Part shown: positions 32,834-42,005 of the stretch, piece by piece
Numbering within the stretch: the first letter of the stretch is position 1
How the letters are laid out: each line of letters opens with the position of its first letter
NCBI GenBank assembly: GCA_022779485.1
Contig: JALFTC010000027.1
Span: 1-64,000 of the forward strand
DNA: 64,000 bases
Reading direction: 5' to 3'
From: Ruminococcus sp.
GTDB lineage: Bacteria; Bacillota; Clostridia; Oscillospirales; Acutalibacteraceae
Made by a program: the position numbers and the translations under genes
The notes under the pieces: model-generated
The model's database searches: none
What the model was told of the DNA's origin: nothing
The model's input: the letters and a program-made list of their open reading frames with translations, nothing else

Positions 32834-33460
32834 ATGAGAAAAAAAGAAAGAGCTTTGCTGGCTGTTGAGGCTTTAAAAAAGGAATTTCCCGATGCAATAT
32901 GCTCCCTTACATACAGCGACCCGTTACAGCTACTTGTGGCAACAAGACTTGCCGCCCAATGCACAGATGCAAGGGTGAATATGGTAACCCCCGACCTGTT
33001 CGCAAAATACCAAAATGCACAGGATTTTGCAAACGCTGATGTAAAGGATGTTGAAGAATTAATAAAATCCTGCGGACTTTACAAAACCAAGGCAAAATCC
33101 CTTGTGGATATGGGCAAGGCTTTAACGGAAAATTACGGTGGTGTTGTGCCGGATACAATAGAAGAGCTTATAAAACTCCCCGGAATCGGCAGAAAAACAG
33201 CTAACTTGATTGTGGGGGATATTTTCGGCAAGCCTGCCGTAGTGGTTGACACCCACTGCATAAGAATTACCAAAAGACTTGGTTTACATCAGGAAAAAGA
33301 CCAAAAGAAGATTGAATTTATCCTTAGGGATTTGCTTCCGCCTGAGGAAAGCAACGATTTTTGCCACAGGCTTGTCCTCCACGGAAGAAAAACCTGTGAC
33401 GCTCGAAAGCCAAAGTGCGAAAACTGCTGTATGAAGGACTTTTGCAAGAAAAATATATAG
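32834..33460 (+). CDS. nth: Endonuclease III
   Basis: Base-excision repair glycosylase/AP lyase for oxidised pyrimidines. The 208-residue protein shows LLVATRLAAQCTDARVNMVTPDLF, the helix-hairpin-helix LPGIGRKTANLIVGDIF with the catalytic Lys, the catalytic Asp in VVDTHCIRITKRLGL, and the C-terminal 4Fe-4S loop C-X6-C-X2-C-X5-C (CDARKPKCENCCMKDFC). Length is normal. Single-gene unit with its own promoter and terminator. Confidence 0.97.
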   Translation: MRKKERALLAVEALKKEFPDAICSLTYSDPLQLLVATRLAAQCTDARVNMVTPDLFAKYQNAQDFANADVKDVEELIKSCGLYKTKAKSLVDMGKALTENYGGVVPDTIEELIKLPGIGRKTANLIVGDIFGKPAVVVDTHCIRITKRLGLHQEKDQKKIEFILRDLLPPEESNDFCHRLVLHGRKTCDARKPKCENCCMKDFCKKNI

Positions 33461-33488
33461 TTGGAAAACACTACCAATAACAAAAAGT

Positions 33489-33525
33489 ATCCCGAGTAAC
33501 TCCTATGAATTACTCGGGATTTTGC
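33489..33525 (+). terminator. Intrinsic terminator of nth
   Basis: Perfect 11-bp stem ATCCCGAGTAA/TTACTCGGGAT with a TTTTG tail; convergent with the EamA gene. Confidence 0.88.
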
Positions 33526-33536
33526 GTTAGGTTATT

Positions 33537-34418
33537 TTATTTACCGCTGTGACTAAAGAACCACAGCTTATTGTTATAGGCAAACATCACTATTGCCATT
33601 GCAACAATTATCACATAGCCCACAACGGAGAGTAAATCCGGCACATCTCCAAAGACGAAGAATCCAAGACCTGCCGCAAAGATAATTTGGCTGTAATCGT
33701 AAACAGAAACCTCTTTTGCGGGGGAATAGGTGTATGCCGCTGTAATAGCGAACTGTCCTCCGGCGGCAGATACACCTGCCATAAGGAGGGCAAAAAGCTG
33801 AAAGGGTGTGAACATCTCAAAGTTCATAATCATTAACGGCAACAGCACAGCAGCACTAAAGCCTGAGAAAAACAAAACAATAAAACTACCCTTTTCACCT
33901 CTTATGCCAAGGTACCTAACCATTGTATAGGCAAGTCCTGCACACATTCCGCCGATAAAACCAAGGAATGAGGGCAACCACTCTGCGTTGGAAAAATCAG
34001 GCTTTATGACAAACACAGCGCCGATAAATGCTCCCACAACAATAAGCCCCTGTGGCAAAGTCAGCTTTTCCTTTAGTATTATAAAAGAAAACAGTATTAC
34101 AAAAAATGGCGACATTTTGTTAAGGATTGATGCGTCACTAAGCACCAAGTGGTCAATAGCATAAAAGTTGCAAATTATTCCAAGCACACCAAAGCAGGAC
34201 CTTAAAATTAGGGGCGGAAGATTTTTTGGGTTAAAATGAAAGTCCTTTCTGTCCTTCAGCATCATAAACAGAGCCACAAAAAACGCCACAAAGTTCCTGA
34301 AAAAAGCCTTTTCAAAGGTGGGCAAATCCCCCGAAAGCTTAACAAACATATTCATAAGGGCAAAGCAAAAGGCTGAAATTATGATATATACTATGCCCCT
34401 GTACTTCTTATCAATCAT
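33537..34418 (-). CDS. EamA-family (DMT) permease
   Basis: Drug/metabolite transporter superfamily protein with ten predicted membrane helices in two EamA repeats (about 8-135 and 150-285). Seen: YIIISAFCFALMNMFVKLSGDLPTFEKAFFRNFVAFFVALFM and the second-repeat AGVSAAGGQFAITAAYTYSPAKEVSVYDYSQIIFAAGLGFFVFGD. 293 residues, typical. Substrate unknown; this family exports amino acids, nucleosides or metabolites. The ribosome binding site is poor. Divergent from the trp operon, which starts 77 bp away at its promoter. Confidence 0.92.
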   Translation of the reverse strand: MIDKKYRGIVYIIISAFCFALMNMFVKLSGDLPTFEKAFFRNFVAFFVALFMMLKDRKDFHFNPKNLPPLILRSCFGVLGIICNFYAIDHLVLSDASILNKMSPFFVILFSFIILKEKLTLPQGLIVVGAFIGAVFVIKPDFSNAEWLPSFLGFIGGMCAGLAYTMVRYLGIRGEKGSFIVLFFSGFSAAVLLPLMIMNFEMFTPFQLFALLMAGVSAAGGQFAITAAYTYSPAKEVSVYDYSQIIFAAGLGFFVFGDVPDLLSVVGYVIIVAMAIVMFAYNNKLWFFSHSGK

Positions 34419-34494
34419 CTTTTACACTTCTTTTCTCTTTTTCTCTTCCAAACAAGATAATTATAGCACATTGAAAATAAGTGTCAAATTAGTC

Positions 34495-34523
34495 TTGACA
34501 TTTATCTTTTTAAGGCATATAAT
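34495..34523 (+). promoter_or_regulatory. Consensus sigma-A promoter of the trp operon
   Basis: TTGACA (34495-34500), 17-nt spacer, TATAAT (34518-34523), an exact consensus match. The palindromic repeat begins 2 nt after the -10 box, so it would be transcribed as the first part of the trp leader. Confidence 0.85.
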
Positions 34524-34524
34524 C

Positions 34525-34703
34525 TTAAGGAAACACTGAATAAATCACAATTAAAATTTATTTACACATCTTGTTTGCATATTTTCCGCCATTTTGCCCA
34601 AAAAATCCTCACAATGCGTCAGCATTCCTGCAGTTTTTTGAACAAACTGACGAAAAATCTGACGGCACAATATGTGCAAATAATTTAATCAGTGTTTCCT
34701 TAA
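34525..34703. repeat. Palindromic MITE-like repeat, copy 2 (179 bp)
   Basis: Terminal inverted repeats TTAAGGAAACACTGA (34525-34539) and its complement (34689-34703). The interior matches copy 1 (6553-6719) in reverse orientation: ACACATCTTGTTTGCATATT, then AAAAAATCCTCACAATGCGTCAG, then GACGAAAAATCTGAC, then GCACAATATGTGCAAAT. It is 12 bp longer, mainly near the left end. It separates the trp promoter from the T-box. Confidence 0.9.
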
Positions 34704-34731
34704 CAAATAAATATTATGTCACAAACCGTTG

Positions 34732-34977
34732 ACCGAGAGTGAGTAGGCTTTACAGATGTTTTCAGAGAGTTGCCGTTTGGTGGAAGGCAACAGCGGAAGT
34801 TTTGCTGAATGGGCTCGGGAGGGCAGGCTGAAATTACAGTAGGTACTGACGGAAACCTCTACCGTTATCTTGAGGAGTATGTGTTAGCATATGTTAGAGT
34901 GGGTATTTATACCAATTTGGGTGGCACCGCAGAAGTTACAGGCTTTTGTCCCTTTTTAGAGGACAAAGGCCTTTTTT
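34732..34977 (+). promoter_or_regulatory. T-box leader, tRNA-Trp specific, with terminator
   Basis: Riboswitch that reads charging of tRNA-Trp. Seen in order: stem I base CCGAG (34733-34737) pairing with CTCGG near 34815; an S-turn-like AGTGAGTAGG; the specifier loop GAA-TGG-GC (34806-34813), where TGG is the Trp codon; and the T-box core GGGTGGCACCGC (34919-34930). The core's UGGC bulge fits a tRNA with discriminator G, as tRNA-Trp has. Last comes the terminator stem GGCTTTTGTCC/GGACAAAGGCC with TTTTTT (34941-34977). The specifier codon agrees with the trp genes that follow. Confidence 0.94.
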
Positions 34978-35034
34978 ATATCCAATTTACAAACTTACTG
35001 CAAATTATTCAAAATAAATCAAAGGAGGAAAAAG

Positions 35035-36489
35035 ATGTACACACCGGGCTATGACGAAATAAATCGTTACAAAGACTATGATGTTATCCCTGTTTCAAGG
35101 GAGATTTATGCCGACATCATCACACCAATTACACTACTTCGCAAAATCGCAGACAAATACAAGAACTTTTATCTGCTGGAAAGCATTGAGGGCGGTGAAA
35201 AGTGGGCAAGGTACAGCTTTTTCGGCTTTGACCCAAAGGCAAGACTGTACTGCAAGGACGGTACCGTCACAATAGAGGGTGAGGGTGCTAATGTAATCAA
35301 AACAGAAAAGCCTCTCCATGTGCTTAGGGAATACATCAGCCACTACAAAACACCAACATTTCATGGCAATCCACCATTTACAGGAGGTCTTGTAGGCTAC
35401 TACGGTTACTCTATGATTGGCTATGCCGAGCCTACATTAAAACTAAAGTCCAGCGAATTTAACGACTTTGATGTTATGCTTTGCGACAAAATAATCGCCT
35501 ACGACCATCTTAAGCAAAAGATAACTGTAATTGTAAATATGAAAACTACTGATATGAAATCTCAGTACGAAAAGGCTGTCAGGGATATTGATGAAATCGT
35601 TGATATGATAAACGACCCAACTCCCCCATCAAAGCTCAGTTCGTATGAAAATGTTTCATTTCAGTCCAATTTTTCAGAGGAAGAATATGCACAAACTGTG
35701 GAGAAAACACGGGAATATATCTTTAACGGAGATATTTTTCAGGCTGTTATCTCAAGGCGGTTTGAAACCCCATATGAGGGTTCTCTTTTAAACGCATACA
35801 GAGTGCTTAGAGTGACAAATCCCTCACCATATATGGTGTTTATGAAAATCGGCGACAACGAGATTATATCCACTTCTCCCGAAACCTTGGTTAGGTACAA
35901 AAACGGCAGACTTACAACATTCCCTATTGCAGGCTCTCGTCCAAGGGGTAAAACAGAAGAGGAGGATTTGGCTCTTGAAAAGGATTTGTTACAGGACGAG
36001 AAGGAGCTTTCCGAGCACAATATGCTTGTTGACCTTGGCAGAAACGACCTTGGCAAAATCTCAAAGTTTAATTCTGTTGAAGTGACGGAATATATGCAAA
36101 TTCTTCGCTACTCCAAAATTATGCACATCTGCTCCGAAGTGCAGAGTGACGCAAGGGATGATGTTGACGCATTTGACGCTATCGAGTCAGTTCTACCGGC
36201 AGGTACACTTTCAGGCGCACCAAAGGTGAGAGCCTGTGAAATCATTGAGGAGCTTGAAAAATGCCCCAGGGGTATTTACGGTGGCGCAATCGGCTATGTT
36301 GACTTTAACGGAAATATGGACACCTGTATCGCAATAAGAATGGCGTCTAAAATCAAAGACAAGGTTTATGTTCAGGCAGGCGGTGGAATTGTTGCCGACA
36401 GTATTCCTCATAACGAATATATGGAAAGCTACAACAAGGCGCTTGCTGTTATGAACGCAATAAAAAACGCAGGGGAGGTTGACAGGTAA
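35035..36489 (+). CDS. trpE: Anthranilate synthase component I
   Basis: Makes anthranilate from chorismate with ammonia from TrpG. The 484-residue protein shows the N-terminal feedback-site region LLESIEGGEKWARYSFFGF and the chorismate-binding core: NPSPYMVFMKIGDNEIISTSPETLVRY, PIAGSRPRGKTEEED, ELSEHNMLVDLGRNDLG, LPAGTLSGAPKVRACEIIEELE and QAGGGIVADSIP. First gene of the operon, with AAAGGAGG before the ATG. Its stop overlaps the trpG start by 1 nt (TAATG). Confidence 0.98.
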   Translation: MYTPGYDEINRYKDYDVIPVSREIYADIITPITLLRKIADKYKNFYLLESIEGGEKWARYSFFGFDPKARLYCKDGTVTIEGEGANVIKTEKPLHVLREYISHYKTPTFHGNPPFTGGLVGYYGYSMIGYAEPTLKLKSSEFNDFDVMLCDKIIAYDHLKQKITVIVNMKTTDMKSQYEKAVRDIDEIVDMINDPTPPSKLSSYENVSFQSNFSEEEYAQTVEKTREYIFNGDIFQAVISRRFETPYEGSLLNAYRVLRVTNPSPYMVFMKIGDNEIISTSPETLVRYKNGRLTTFPIAGSRPRGKTEEEDLALEKDLLQDEKELSEHNMLVDLGRNDLGKISKFNSVEVTEYMQILRYSKIMHICSEVQSDARDDVDAFDAIESVLPAGTLSGAPKVRACEIIEELEKCPRGIYGGAIGYVDFNGNMDTCIAIRMASKIKDKVYVQAGGGIVADSIPHNEYMESYNKALAVMNAIKNAGEVDR

Positions 36490-37061
36490 TGATTTTACTA
36501 ATTGACAATTACGACAGCTTTTCCTACAACCTTGTACAGCTTGCGGGAAGTATAAACCCTGATATTAATGTAGTGCGAAACGACAAAATAACAATTACGG
36601 ACATTGAAAAAATGAATCCCACCCACATAATAATTTCCCCCGGTCCGGGCTACCCAAAGGACGCAGGAATTTGCGAGGAGGTTATAAGCTACTTCAAAGG
36701 CAAAATCCCAATTTTAGGTGTTTGCCTTGGGCATCAGGCGATTTGTGAGGTTTTCGGCGGAGAAATTACCCACGCAAAAAAGCTGATGCACGGCAAGAAA
36801 AGCACCGTAAGCATTGATAATACCTGTAAAATTTTTGATGGAATTGGCAAAGCCCTTGAGGTTGCAAGGTATCATTCACTGATAGCAAAGAGCGAAACTC
36901 TCCCCGAGGAACTGAAAGTCATTTCAACAGACGATATGGGCGAAATTATGGCGGTAAAGCACAGGGATTACGAAATTTACGGACTCCAGTTCCACCCCGA
37001 AAGCATCCTAACCACAGACGGTGAAAAAATGCTGGAAAACTTTTTAAAAATAACAATATAA
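36489..37061 (+). CDS. trpG: Anthranilate synthase component II (glutamine amidotransferase)
   Basis: Class I glutamine amidotransferase supplying ammonia to TrpE. The 190-residue sequence shows LLIDNYDSFSYNL, IISPGPGYPKDAG, the nucleophile elbow LGVCLGHQAI (catalytic Cys), and the His/Glu pair LQFHPESILT. Starts within the trpE stop codon, implying translational coupling. Some such subunits also serve folate (PabA); the operon points to tryptophan. Confidence 0.97.
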   Translation: MILLIDNYDSFSYNLVQLAGSINPDINVVRNDKITITDIEKMNPTHIIISPGPGYPKDAGICEEVISYFKGKIPILGVCLGHQAICEVFGGEITHAKKLMHGKKSTVSIDNTCKIFDGIGKALEVARYHSLIAKSETLPEELKVISTDDMGEIMAVKHRDYEIYGLQFHPESILTTDGEKMLENFLKITI

Positions 37062-37090
37062 ATTTTAGCAACAGATAAGGTGTGACAATT

Positions 37091-38101
37091 ATGATAAAAG
37101 AGGCTATTTCTCAGGTTGTCAAGGGTGAAAGCCTTGACCTTGAAACTGCAAAGACAGTAATGAACGAAATTATGGAGGGTGAAGCAACCAACGCACAAAT
37201 TGCCTCCCTCTTAACAGCAATGATGATGAAGGGCGAAACTATTGACGAAATCACAGCATTTGCATCGGTTATGCGTGACAAGGCTCTCCACATCAACCCA
37301 AAGGGTGATGTTATGGAGATTGTAGGCACAGGCGGTGACGGTTCGGGTACATTTAACATCTCCACCACCTCGGCATTTGTAATTTCAGCAGGCGGTGTGC
37401 CTGTTGCAAAGCATGGCAACCGTTCAATGAGTTCAAAGAGCGGTTCTGCCGACTGCCTTGAAAATATGGGTGTTGACCTTTCAATCACTCCCGAAAGAAG
37501 CGAGGACATTCTAAACCAATGCGGAATGTGCTTTATGTTTGCACAGGGCTACCACAAGTCTATGAAGTATGTTGCCCCTGTCAGAAGGGAAATCGGAATT
37601 CGCAACATATTTAACATTCTCGGGCCTCTCACAAACCCTGCAAACGCCAATATGCAGGTTATGGGTGTTTTCACTAAGGAGCTTTGCAAGCCTTTGGCAC
37701 AGGTGCTTATTAACCTGGGTGTTAAAAAGGGTATGGTTGTGTATGGTCTTGACGGAATTGACGAGGCAACAGTAACGGACAAAACCTACTGCTGTGAAAT
37801 TAAGGGCGGAGAAATCAAGGACTACTACATCACCCCGGAAGAAATGGGACTTAAAAGGTACAGTGTGGATGAACTTTTAGGCGGTGACGGCAAGGAAAAC
37901 GCACAAATTGCAATAGGCATTCTCAAGGGCGAAACAGTAGGAGCAAAAAGAGATGCTGTTCTCCTAAACTCAGGAATTGCCCTTTATGTTGCCGGCAAAG
38001 CCGACTCTATAAAGGCGGGAGTTGAACTGGCAGGAAAAATAATTGATGAGGGCAAGGCATTCAGCAAAAAAGAGGAATTTGTTGCCCTTACAAACGAATA
38101 A
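37091..38101 (+). CDS. trpD: Anthranilate phosphoribosyltransferase
   Basis: Transfers phosphoribose from PRPP to anthranilate. Motifs: the PRPP site EIVGTGGDGSGTFNISTTSAFV, KHGNRSMSSKSGSADCLENMG, and the GPLTNPANA loop. The ATG at 37091 (336 residues) lies 8 nt after AAGGTG; an in-frame GTG at 37082 is inside that ribosome binding site and was rejected. It is a separate gene, not fused to trpG. Confidence 0.97.
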   Translation: MIKEAISQVVKGESLDLETAKTVMNEIMEGEATNAQIASLLTAMMMKGETIDEITAFASVMRDKALHINPKGDVMEIVGTGGDGSGTFNISTTSAFVISAGGVPVAKHGNRSMSSKSGSADCLENMGVDLSITPERSEDILNQCGMCFMFAQGYHKSMKYVAPVRREIGIRNIFNILGPLTNPANANMQVMGVFTKELCKPLAQVLINLGVKKGMVVYGLDGIDEATVTDKTYCCEIKGGEIKDYYITPEEMGLKRYSVDELLGGDGKENAQIAIGILKGETVGAKRDAVLLNSGIALYVAGKADSIKAGVELAGKIIDEGKAFSKKEEFVALTNE

Positions 38102-38115
38102 TGTAGGAAAAAGCT

Positions 38116-38904
38116 ATGACAATACTAAATGAAATTGCAAATTATACAAAAGAACGATATAATAGGTTGAAAAACACAGTTCCTTTAGAGGAAATCAAAA
38201 GAAAAGCACTCTCAATGGACAGTAACACAGTCTTTCCTTTCAAACAGGCACTTGCACAAGGGGGAATTTCCTACATCTGCGAGGTGAAAAAGGCAAGTCC
38301 CAGCAAGGGTGTTATTGCAGAGGATTTTCCATATCTGCAAATAGCAAAGGACTACGAAAATGCAGGTGCATCTGCAATCTCCTGCCTTACAGAGCCAAAG
38401 TACTTTTTAGGCAGTGACAAATATTTAGAGGAGATTGCAAGGGAAGTGAAAATCCCTGTTTTACGCAAGGATTTCACAGTTTGCCCCTATCAAATTTATG
38501 AGGCAAAGGTGCTTGGAGCGTCAGCAATTTTGCTAATATGCGCTTTGCTCACAGAGGATGAGTTGAGGGAATATTTAAAGATTGCCCACTCCTTGGGACT
38601 TTCCGCTTTGGTGGAGGCTCACACAAAGGATGAGGTTATGACAGCCCTTTCCATTGGTGCAGAGATAATCGGTGTAAACAACCGTAACCTAAAGGACTTT
38701 ACCGTTGACCTTGACACCTGCATTAATCTAAGGAAATATGTACCAAAGGACATAATTTTTGTTGGTGAAAGCGGTATAAAGGACAACAGTCACATTGAAA
38801 AATTAAGGTCAGCCGGAGTTGACGCTGTGCTGATTGGCGAAACCCTTATGAGGAGCGACAACAAAAAAGTTGCCCTTGAAAAACTTAACGGTTCACCGCT
38901 TTAG
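38116..38904 (+). CDS. trpC: Indole-3-glycerol-phosphate synthase
   Basis: Ring-closing decarboxylation of carboxyphenylamino-deoxyribulose phosphate to indole-glycerol phosphate. The 262-residue barrel shows ICEVKKASPSKGVIAEDF (catalytic Lys), VLRKDFTVCPYQIYEAK, IIGVNNRNLKDFTVD and FVGESGIKDNS. It is monofunctional: there is no room for a fused phosphoribosylanthranilate isomerase, and no trpF gene follows. Confidence 0.97.
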   Translation: MTILNEIANYTKERYNRLKNTVPLEEIKRKALSMDSNTVFPFKQALAQGGISYICEVKKASPSKGVIAEDFPYLQIAKDYENAGASAISCLTEPKYFLGSDKYLEEIAREVKIPVLRKDFTVCPYQIYEAKVLGASAILLICALLTEDELREYLKIAHSLGLSALVEAHTKDEVMTALSIGAEIIGVNNRNLKDFTVDLDTCINLRKYVPKDIIFVGESGIKDNSHIEKLRSAGVDAVLIGETLMRSDNKKVALEKLNGSPL

Positions 38905-38953
38905 AATAAAAGAGCATTGATTTTAAATGTAAAAGAGATAAGGAGAGAACAAA

Positions 38954-40138
38954 ATGTCAAAAGGAAGATTTGGCAAGCACGGGGGTCAGTTTATTCCCGA
39001 AACCCTGATGAATGCCATTATTGAATTGGAGGATGCCTACAACAAATACAAGGACGACCCTGAATTTGTAAAGGAGCTTACCACCCTCTTAAACGACTAC
39101 GCAGGCAGACCGTCACGACTTTACTATGCGGAAAAAATGACAAAGGACTTGGGCGGTGCTAAGATTTATCTTAAGAGAGAGGACCTTAACCACACAGGAA
39201 GTCACAAGCTGAACAATGTTTTAGGTCAGGTTCTACTTGCCAAAAAAATGGGCAAAACAAGGGTAATTGCGGAAACAGGCGCAGGTCAGCACGGTGTGGC
39301 AACCGCCACAGCCGCCGCCCTTATGGGTATGGAATGTGAAATCTTTATGGGTAAGGAGGACACAGACCGACAAGCACTTAATGTTTACAGAATGAAACTA
39401 CTTGGTGCAAAGGTACACGCAGTAACAAGCGGTACAATGACCCTAAAGGACGCAGTCAACGAAACCTTCCGTGAGTGGACAAACAGAATTGACGACACCC
39501 ACTATGTAATCGGCTCTGTTATGGGTCCTCACCCATTCCCTACAATGGTAAGGGATTTCCAAAGTGTTATCAGCAAGGAGATAAAAAGTCAAATACTGGA
39601 AAAGGAAGGCAAGCTCCCCGATGTTGTAATGGCTTGTGTCGGTGGTGGAAGTAACGCAATGGGTGCATTTTACGAATTCATCCCCCACGAAGAGGTACAG
39701 CTAATCGGTTGTGAGGGTGCCGGAAAGGGTATCCATACCGAAAAAACAGCCGCCACAATGTCCACAGGCAGGGACGGAATTTTCCACGGTATGCACAGTT
39801 ACTTCTGTCAGGATAAGTTCGGTCAGATTGCTCCTGTTTATTCCATATCCGCAGGACTTGACTACCCCGGAATAGGCCCTGAACACGCCTACCTTCACGA
39901 CATAGGCAGGGCAAAATATGTTCCTGTTACAGATGACGAGGCGGTTGACGCCTTTGAATACCTTTCAAGAACAGAGGGAATTATCCCGGCAATAGAGTCC
40001 TCACACGCAGTTGCCCACGCAATCAAGCTGGCGCCCACTATGGACAAGGACAAAATCATTGTTGTAAATCTTTCAGGCAGAGGCGACAAGGATGTAGCCG
40101 CCATTGCCCGTTACAGAGGGGAGGATATTTATGAGTAA
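38954..40138 (+). CDS. trpB: Tryptophan synthase beta chain
   Basis: PLP enzyme joining indole and serine. The 394-residue protein begins [16 protein letters not shown] and has the PLP lysine in [15 protein letters not shown], the phosphate loop [10 protein letters not shown], and [23 protein letters not shown]. Standard TrpB1 type. AAGGAG ribosome binding site; its end overlaps trpA by 8 nt. Confidence 0.98.
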   Translation: MSKGRFGKHGGQFIPETLMNAIIELEDAYNKYKDDPEFVKELTTLLNDYAGRPSRLYYAEKMTKDLGGAKIYLKREDLNHTGSHKLNNVLGQVLLAKKMGKTRVIAETGAGQHGVATATAAALMGMECEIFMGKEDTDRQALNVYRMKLLGAKVHAVTSGTMTLKDAVNETFREWTNRIDDTHYVIGSVMGPHPFPTMVRDFQSVISKEIKSQILEKEGKLPDVVMACVGGGSNAMGAFYEFIPHEEVQLIGCEGAGKGIHTEKTAATMSTGRDGIFHGMHSYFCQDKFGQIAPVYSISAGLDYPGIGPEHAYLHDIGRAKYVPVTDDEAVDAFEYLSRTEGIIPAIESSHAVAHAIKLAPTMDKDKIIVVNLSGRGDKDVAAIARYRGEDIYE

Positions 40139-40901
40139 AATTGCAGATGCTTTCAAAAAGGGAAAAGCCTTTATTCCCTTTATCACAGCAGGCGACCCAA
40201 GCCTTGAAATTACAGAACAGCTACTTATTGAAATGGACAAAAACGGTGCTGACATTATCGAGGTGGGCATACCCTTTTCCGACCCTGTTGCAGAGGGAAT
40301 AGTAATTCAGGAGGCTGACATAAGGGCATTGGCAGGCGGAACAACCACAGACAAAATTTTTGAAATGCTCCTAAAAGTTCGACCAAAGCTTTCCTGTGCA
40401 GTTGCAATTATGACCTACATAAACCCTGTTTACGGCTACGGCACAGACAAGTTTTTGTCAAACTGCGAAAAGGCAGGAGTTGACGCACTTATAGTACCCG
40501 ACATTCCTTATGAGGAAAGAGATGTTGTAAAGCCTTACTGCGAAAACCACGGAGTTGACTTCATCTCCTTCGTTGCCCCAACAAGCCACCAAAGAATCAA
40601 GACTATTGCAAAGGATGCACAGGGCTTTATGTACTGCGTTTCTTCCCTTGGAGTTACAGGTGTAAGGCAAAATATTACAACCAATATCGGGGAAATGATT
40701 GACCTTGTAAAGTCTGTTAACGACATTCCCTGTGCTGTGGGATTTGGAATTTCCACACCGGAACAGGCAAAGGAAATGGCTAAAAATGCCGACGGAGTAA
40801 TTGTAGGCTCAGCCATAGTTAAAATTTGTGCAAAATACGGCAAGGACTGCGTTCCATATGTAGCCGACTATGTAAAGAGTATGAAAGAGGCTATTTCTTA
40901 A
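40131..40901 (+). CDS. trpA: Tryptophan synthase alpha chain
   Basis: Cleaves indole-glycerol phosphate and channels indole to TrpB. ATG at 40131 (256 residues) follows GGGGAGG and overlaps trpB. Motifs: [17 protein letters not shown], the first catalytic Glu in [11 protein letters not shown], and [11 protein letters not shown] near the phosphate site. The loop that normally reads ADGP reads AEGI, so the second acidic catalytic residue (Asp60 in E. coli) is Glu here. Last gene of the operon. Confidence 0.96.
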   Translation: MSKIADAFKKGKAFIPFITAGDPSLEITEQLLIEMDKNGADIIEVGIPFSDPVAEGIVIQEADIRALAGGTTTDKIFEMLLKVRPKLSCAVAIMTYINPVYGYGTDKFLSNCEKAGVDALIVPDIPYEERDVVKPYCENHGVDFISFVAPTSHQRIKTIAKDAQGFMYCVSSLGVTGVRQNITTNIGEMIDLVKSVNDIPCAVGFGISTPEQAKEMAKNADGVIVGSAIVKICAKYGKDCVPYVADYVKSMKEAIS

Positions 40902-40946
40902 AAATAACGAAAAATATTGCAAACAAAAAATATTGCAAATAACAAA

Positions 40947-40982
40947 ACCGAGCAAACTTTTTTAGTCTGCTCGGTCATTTTT
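40947..40982 (+). terminator. Intrinsic terminator of the trp operon
   Basis: Stem ACCGAGCA/TGCTCGGT extended by AACT/AGT-type pairs, followed by ATTTTTTAT; lies between convergent trpA and trpS. Confidence 0.88.
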
Positions 40983-40998
40983 TATCTTTATTAACAAA

Positions 40999-41994
40999 TC
41001 ACTTAATATATCCGATTTTCTTCATTACCTTGTCAAGGGTTCTCTGGCTGAAGGATTGGGCAAAGTCGTCTGCCTTTTTCCATGTTTCCTCCATATATGC
41101 TCTGTCCTTGATGATTTTGTCGTATTCGCCTTGAATCGGCTTTAGGTGCTCAACAACAGCCTCTCCCACTGCTGTTTTAAAGTCGCCGTAGCCCTTTCCG
41201 TCAAAGTCCTTTTCAATCTGCTCCATTGTAAGACCTGTAACAGCACCGTAAATTGTCATAAGGTTGCTGATACCCGGCTTATCCTCGCCAAAGCGAACAA
41301 CAGCGTCGTTGTCGGTGATTGCCCTTTTAAACTTTTTCATAATTGTTTCGGGTCTGTCAAGGACATACACGCAACCGTTTACATTCTCGTCACTCTTGCT
41401 CATTTTGTTTTCGGGATTTTGCAGTGACATAACCCTTGCGCCGTTTTTAGGAATAAAGCCCTCCGGGATTTTGAAAACATTTCCGTAAATTCCGTTAAAT
41501 CTTGTGGCTATATCACGGGTGATTTCAAGGTGTTGCATCTGGTCTGCACCAACAGGCACCTTGTCTGCCTGATAAAGCAAAATATCAGCCGCCATAAGTG
41601 CAGGATATGTAAAGAGCCCTGCGTTGATGTTGTCTGCGTGTTTACGGCTTTTGTCCTTAAACTGGGTCATTCGTGAAAGCTCACCAAACTGTGTGTAGCA
41701 GTTTAGTATCCATGCAAGCTGTGCGTGGGTTGTAACATGGCTTTGAATGAAGAAAACACTTTTTTCAGGGTCAACACCGCAGGCAAGTAAGAGGGCATAC
41801 ATATCAAGAATGTTCTTCCTCATTTCCTTTGGATCCTGTCTTACTGTTATTGTGTGCAAATCTGCAAGGGCATAAAAGCAGAAATATTCATCCTGCATTT
41901 TTACCCAGTTTCTGATTGCTCCCATATAATTTCCAAGGGTCATTGAACCGCTTGGCTGAATTGCGCTTAAAACGATTGGCTTTTTTTCTCCCAT
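40999..41994 (-). CDS. trpS: Tryptophanyl-tRNA synthetase
   Basis: Charges tRNA-Trp. Class I synthetase of 331 residues with LSAIQPSGSMTLGNYMGAIRNWVKMQ (HIGH region as TLGNY), FIQSHVTTHAQLAWILNCYTQFGELSRMTQFKDKS, and the KMSKS loop NPENKMSKSDENVN. Located convergent to the T-box-controlled trp operon. It is 12 nt downstream of the aminotransferase gene on the same strand, hence likely co-transcribed with it. No T-box is seen in front of that transcript. Confidence 0.97.
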   Translation of the reverse strand: MGEKKPIVLSAIQPSGSMTLGNYMGAIRNWVKMQDEYFCFYALADLHTITVRQDPKEMRKNILDMYALLLACGVDPEKSVFFIQSHVTTHAQLAWILNCYTQFGELSRMTQFKDKSRKHADNINAGLFTYPALMAADILLYQADKVPVGADQMQHLEITRDIATRFNGIYGNVFKIPEGFIPKNGARVMSLQNPENKMSKSDENVNGCVYVLDRPETIMKKFKRAITDNDAVVRFGEDKPGISNLMTIYGAVTGLTMEQIEKDFDGKGYGDFKTAVGEAVVEHLKPIQGEYDKIIKDRAYMEETWKKADDFAQSFSQRTLDKVMKKIGYIK

Positions 41995-42005
41995 TTCTCT
42001 TTACC

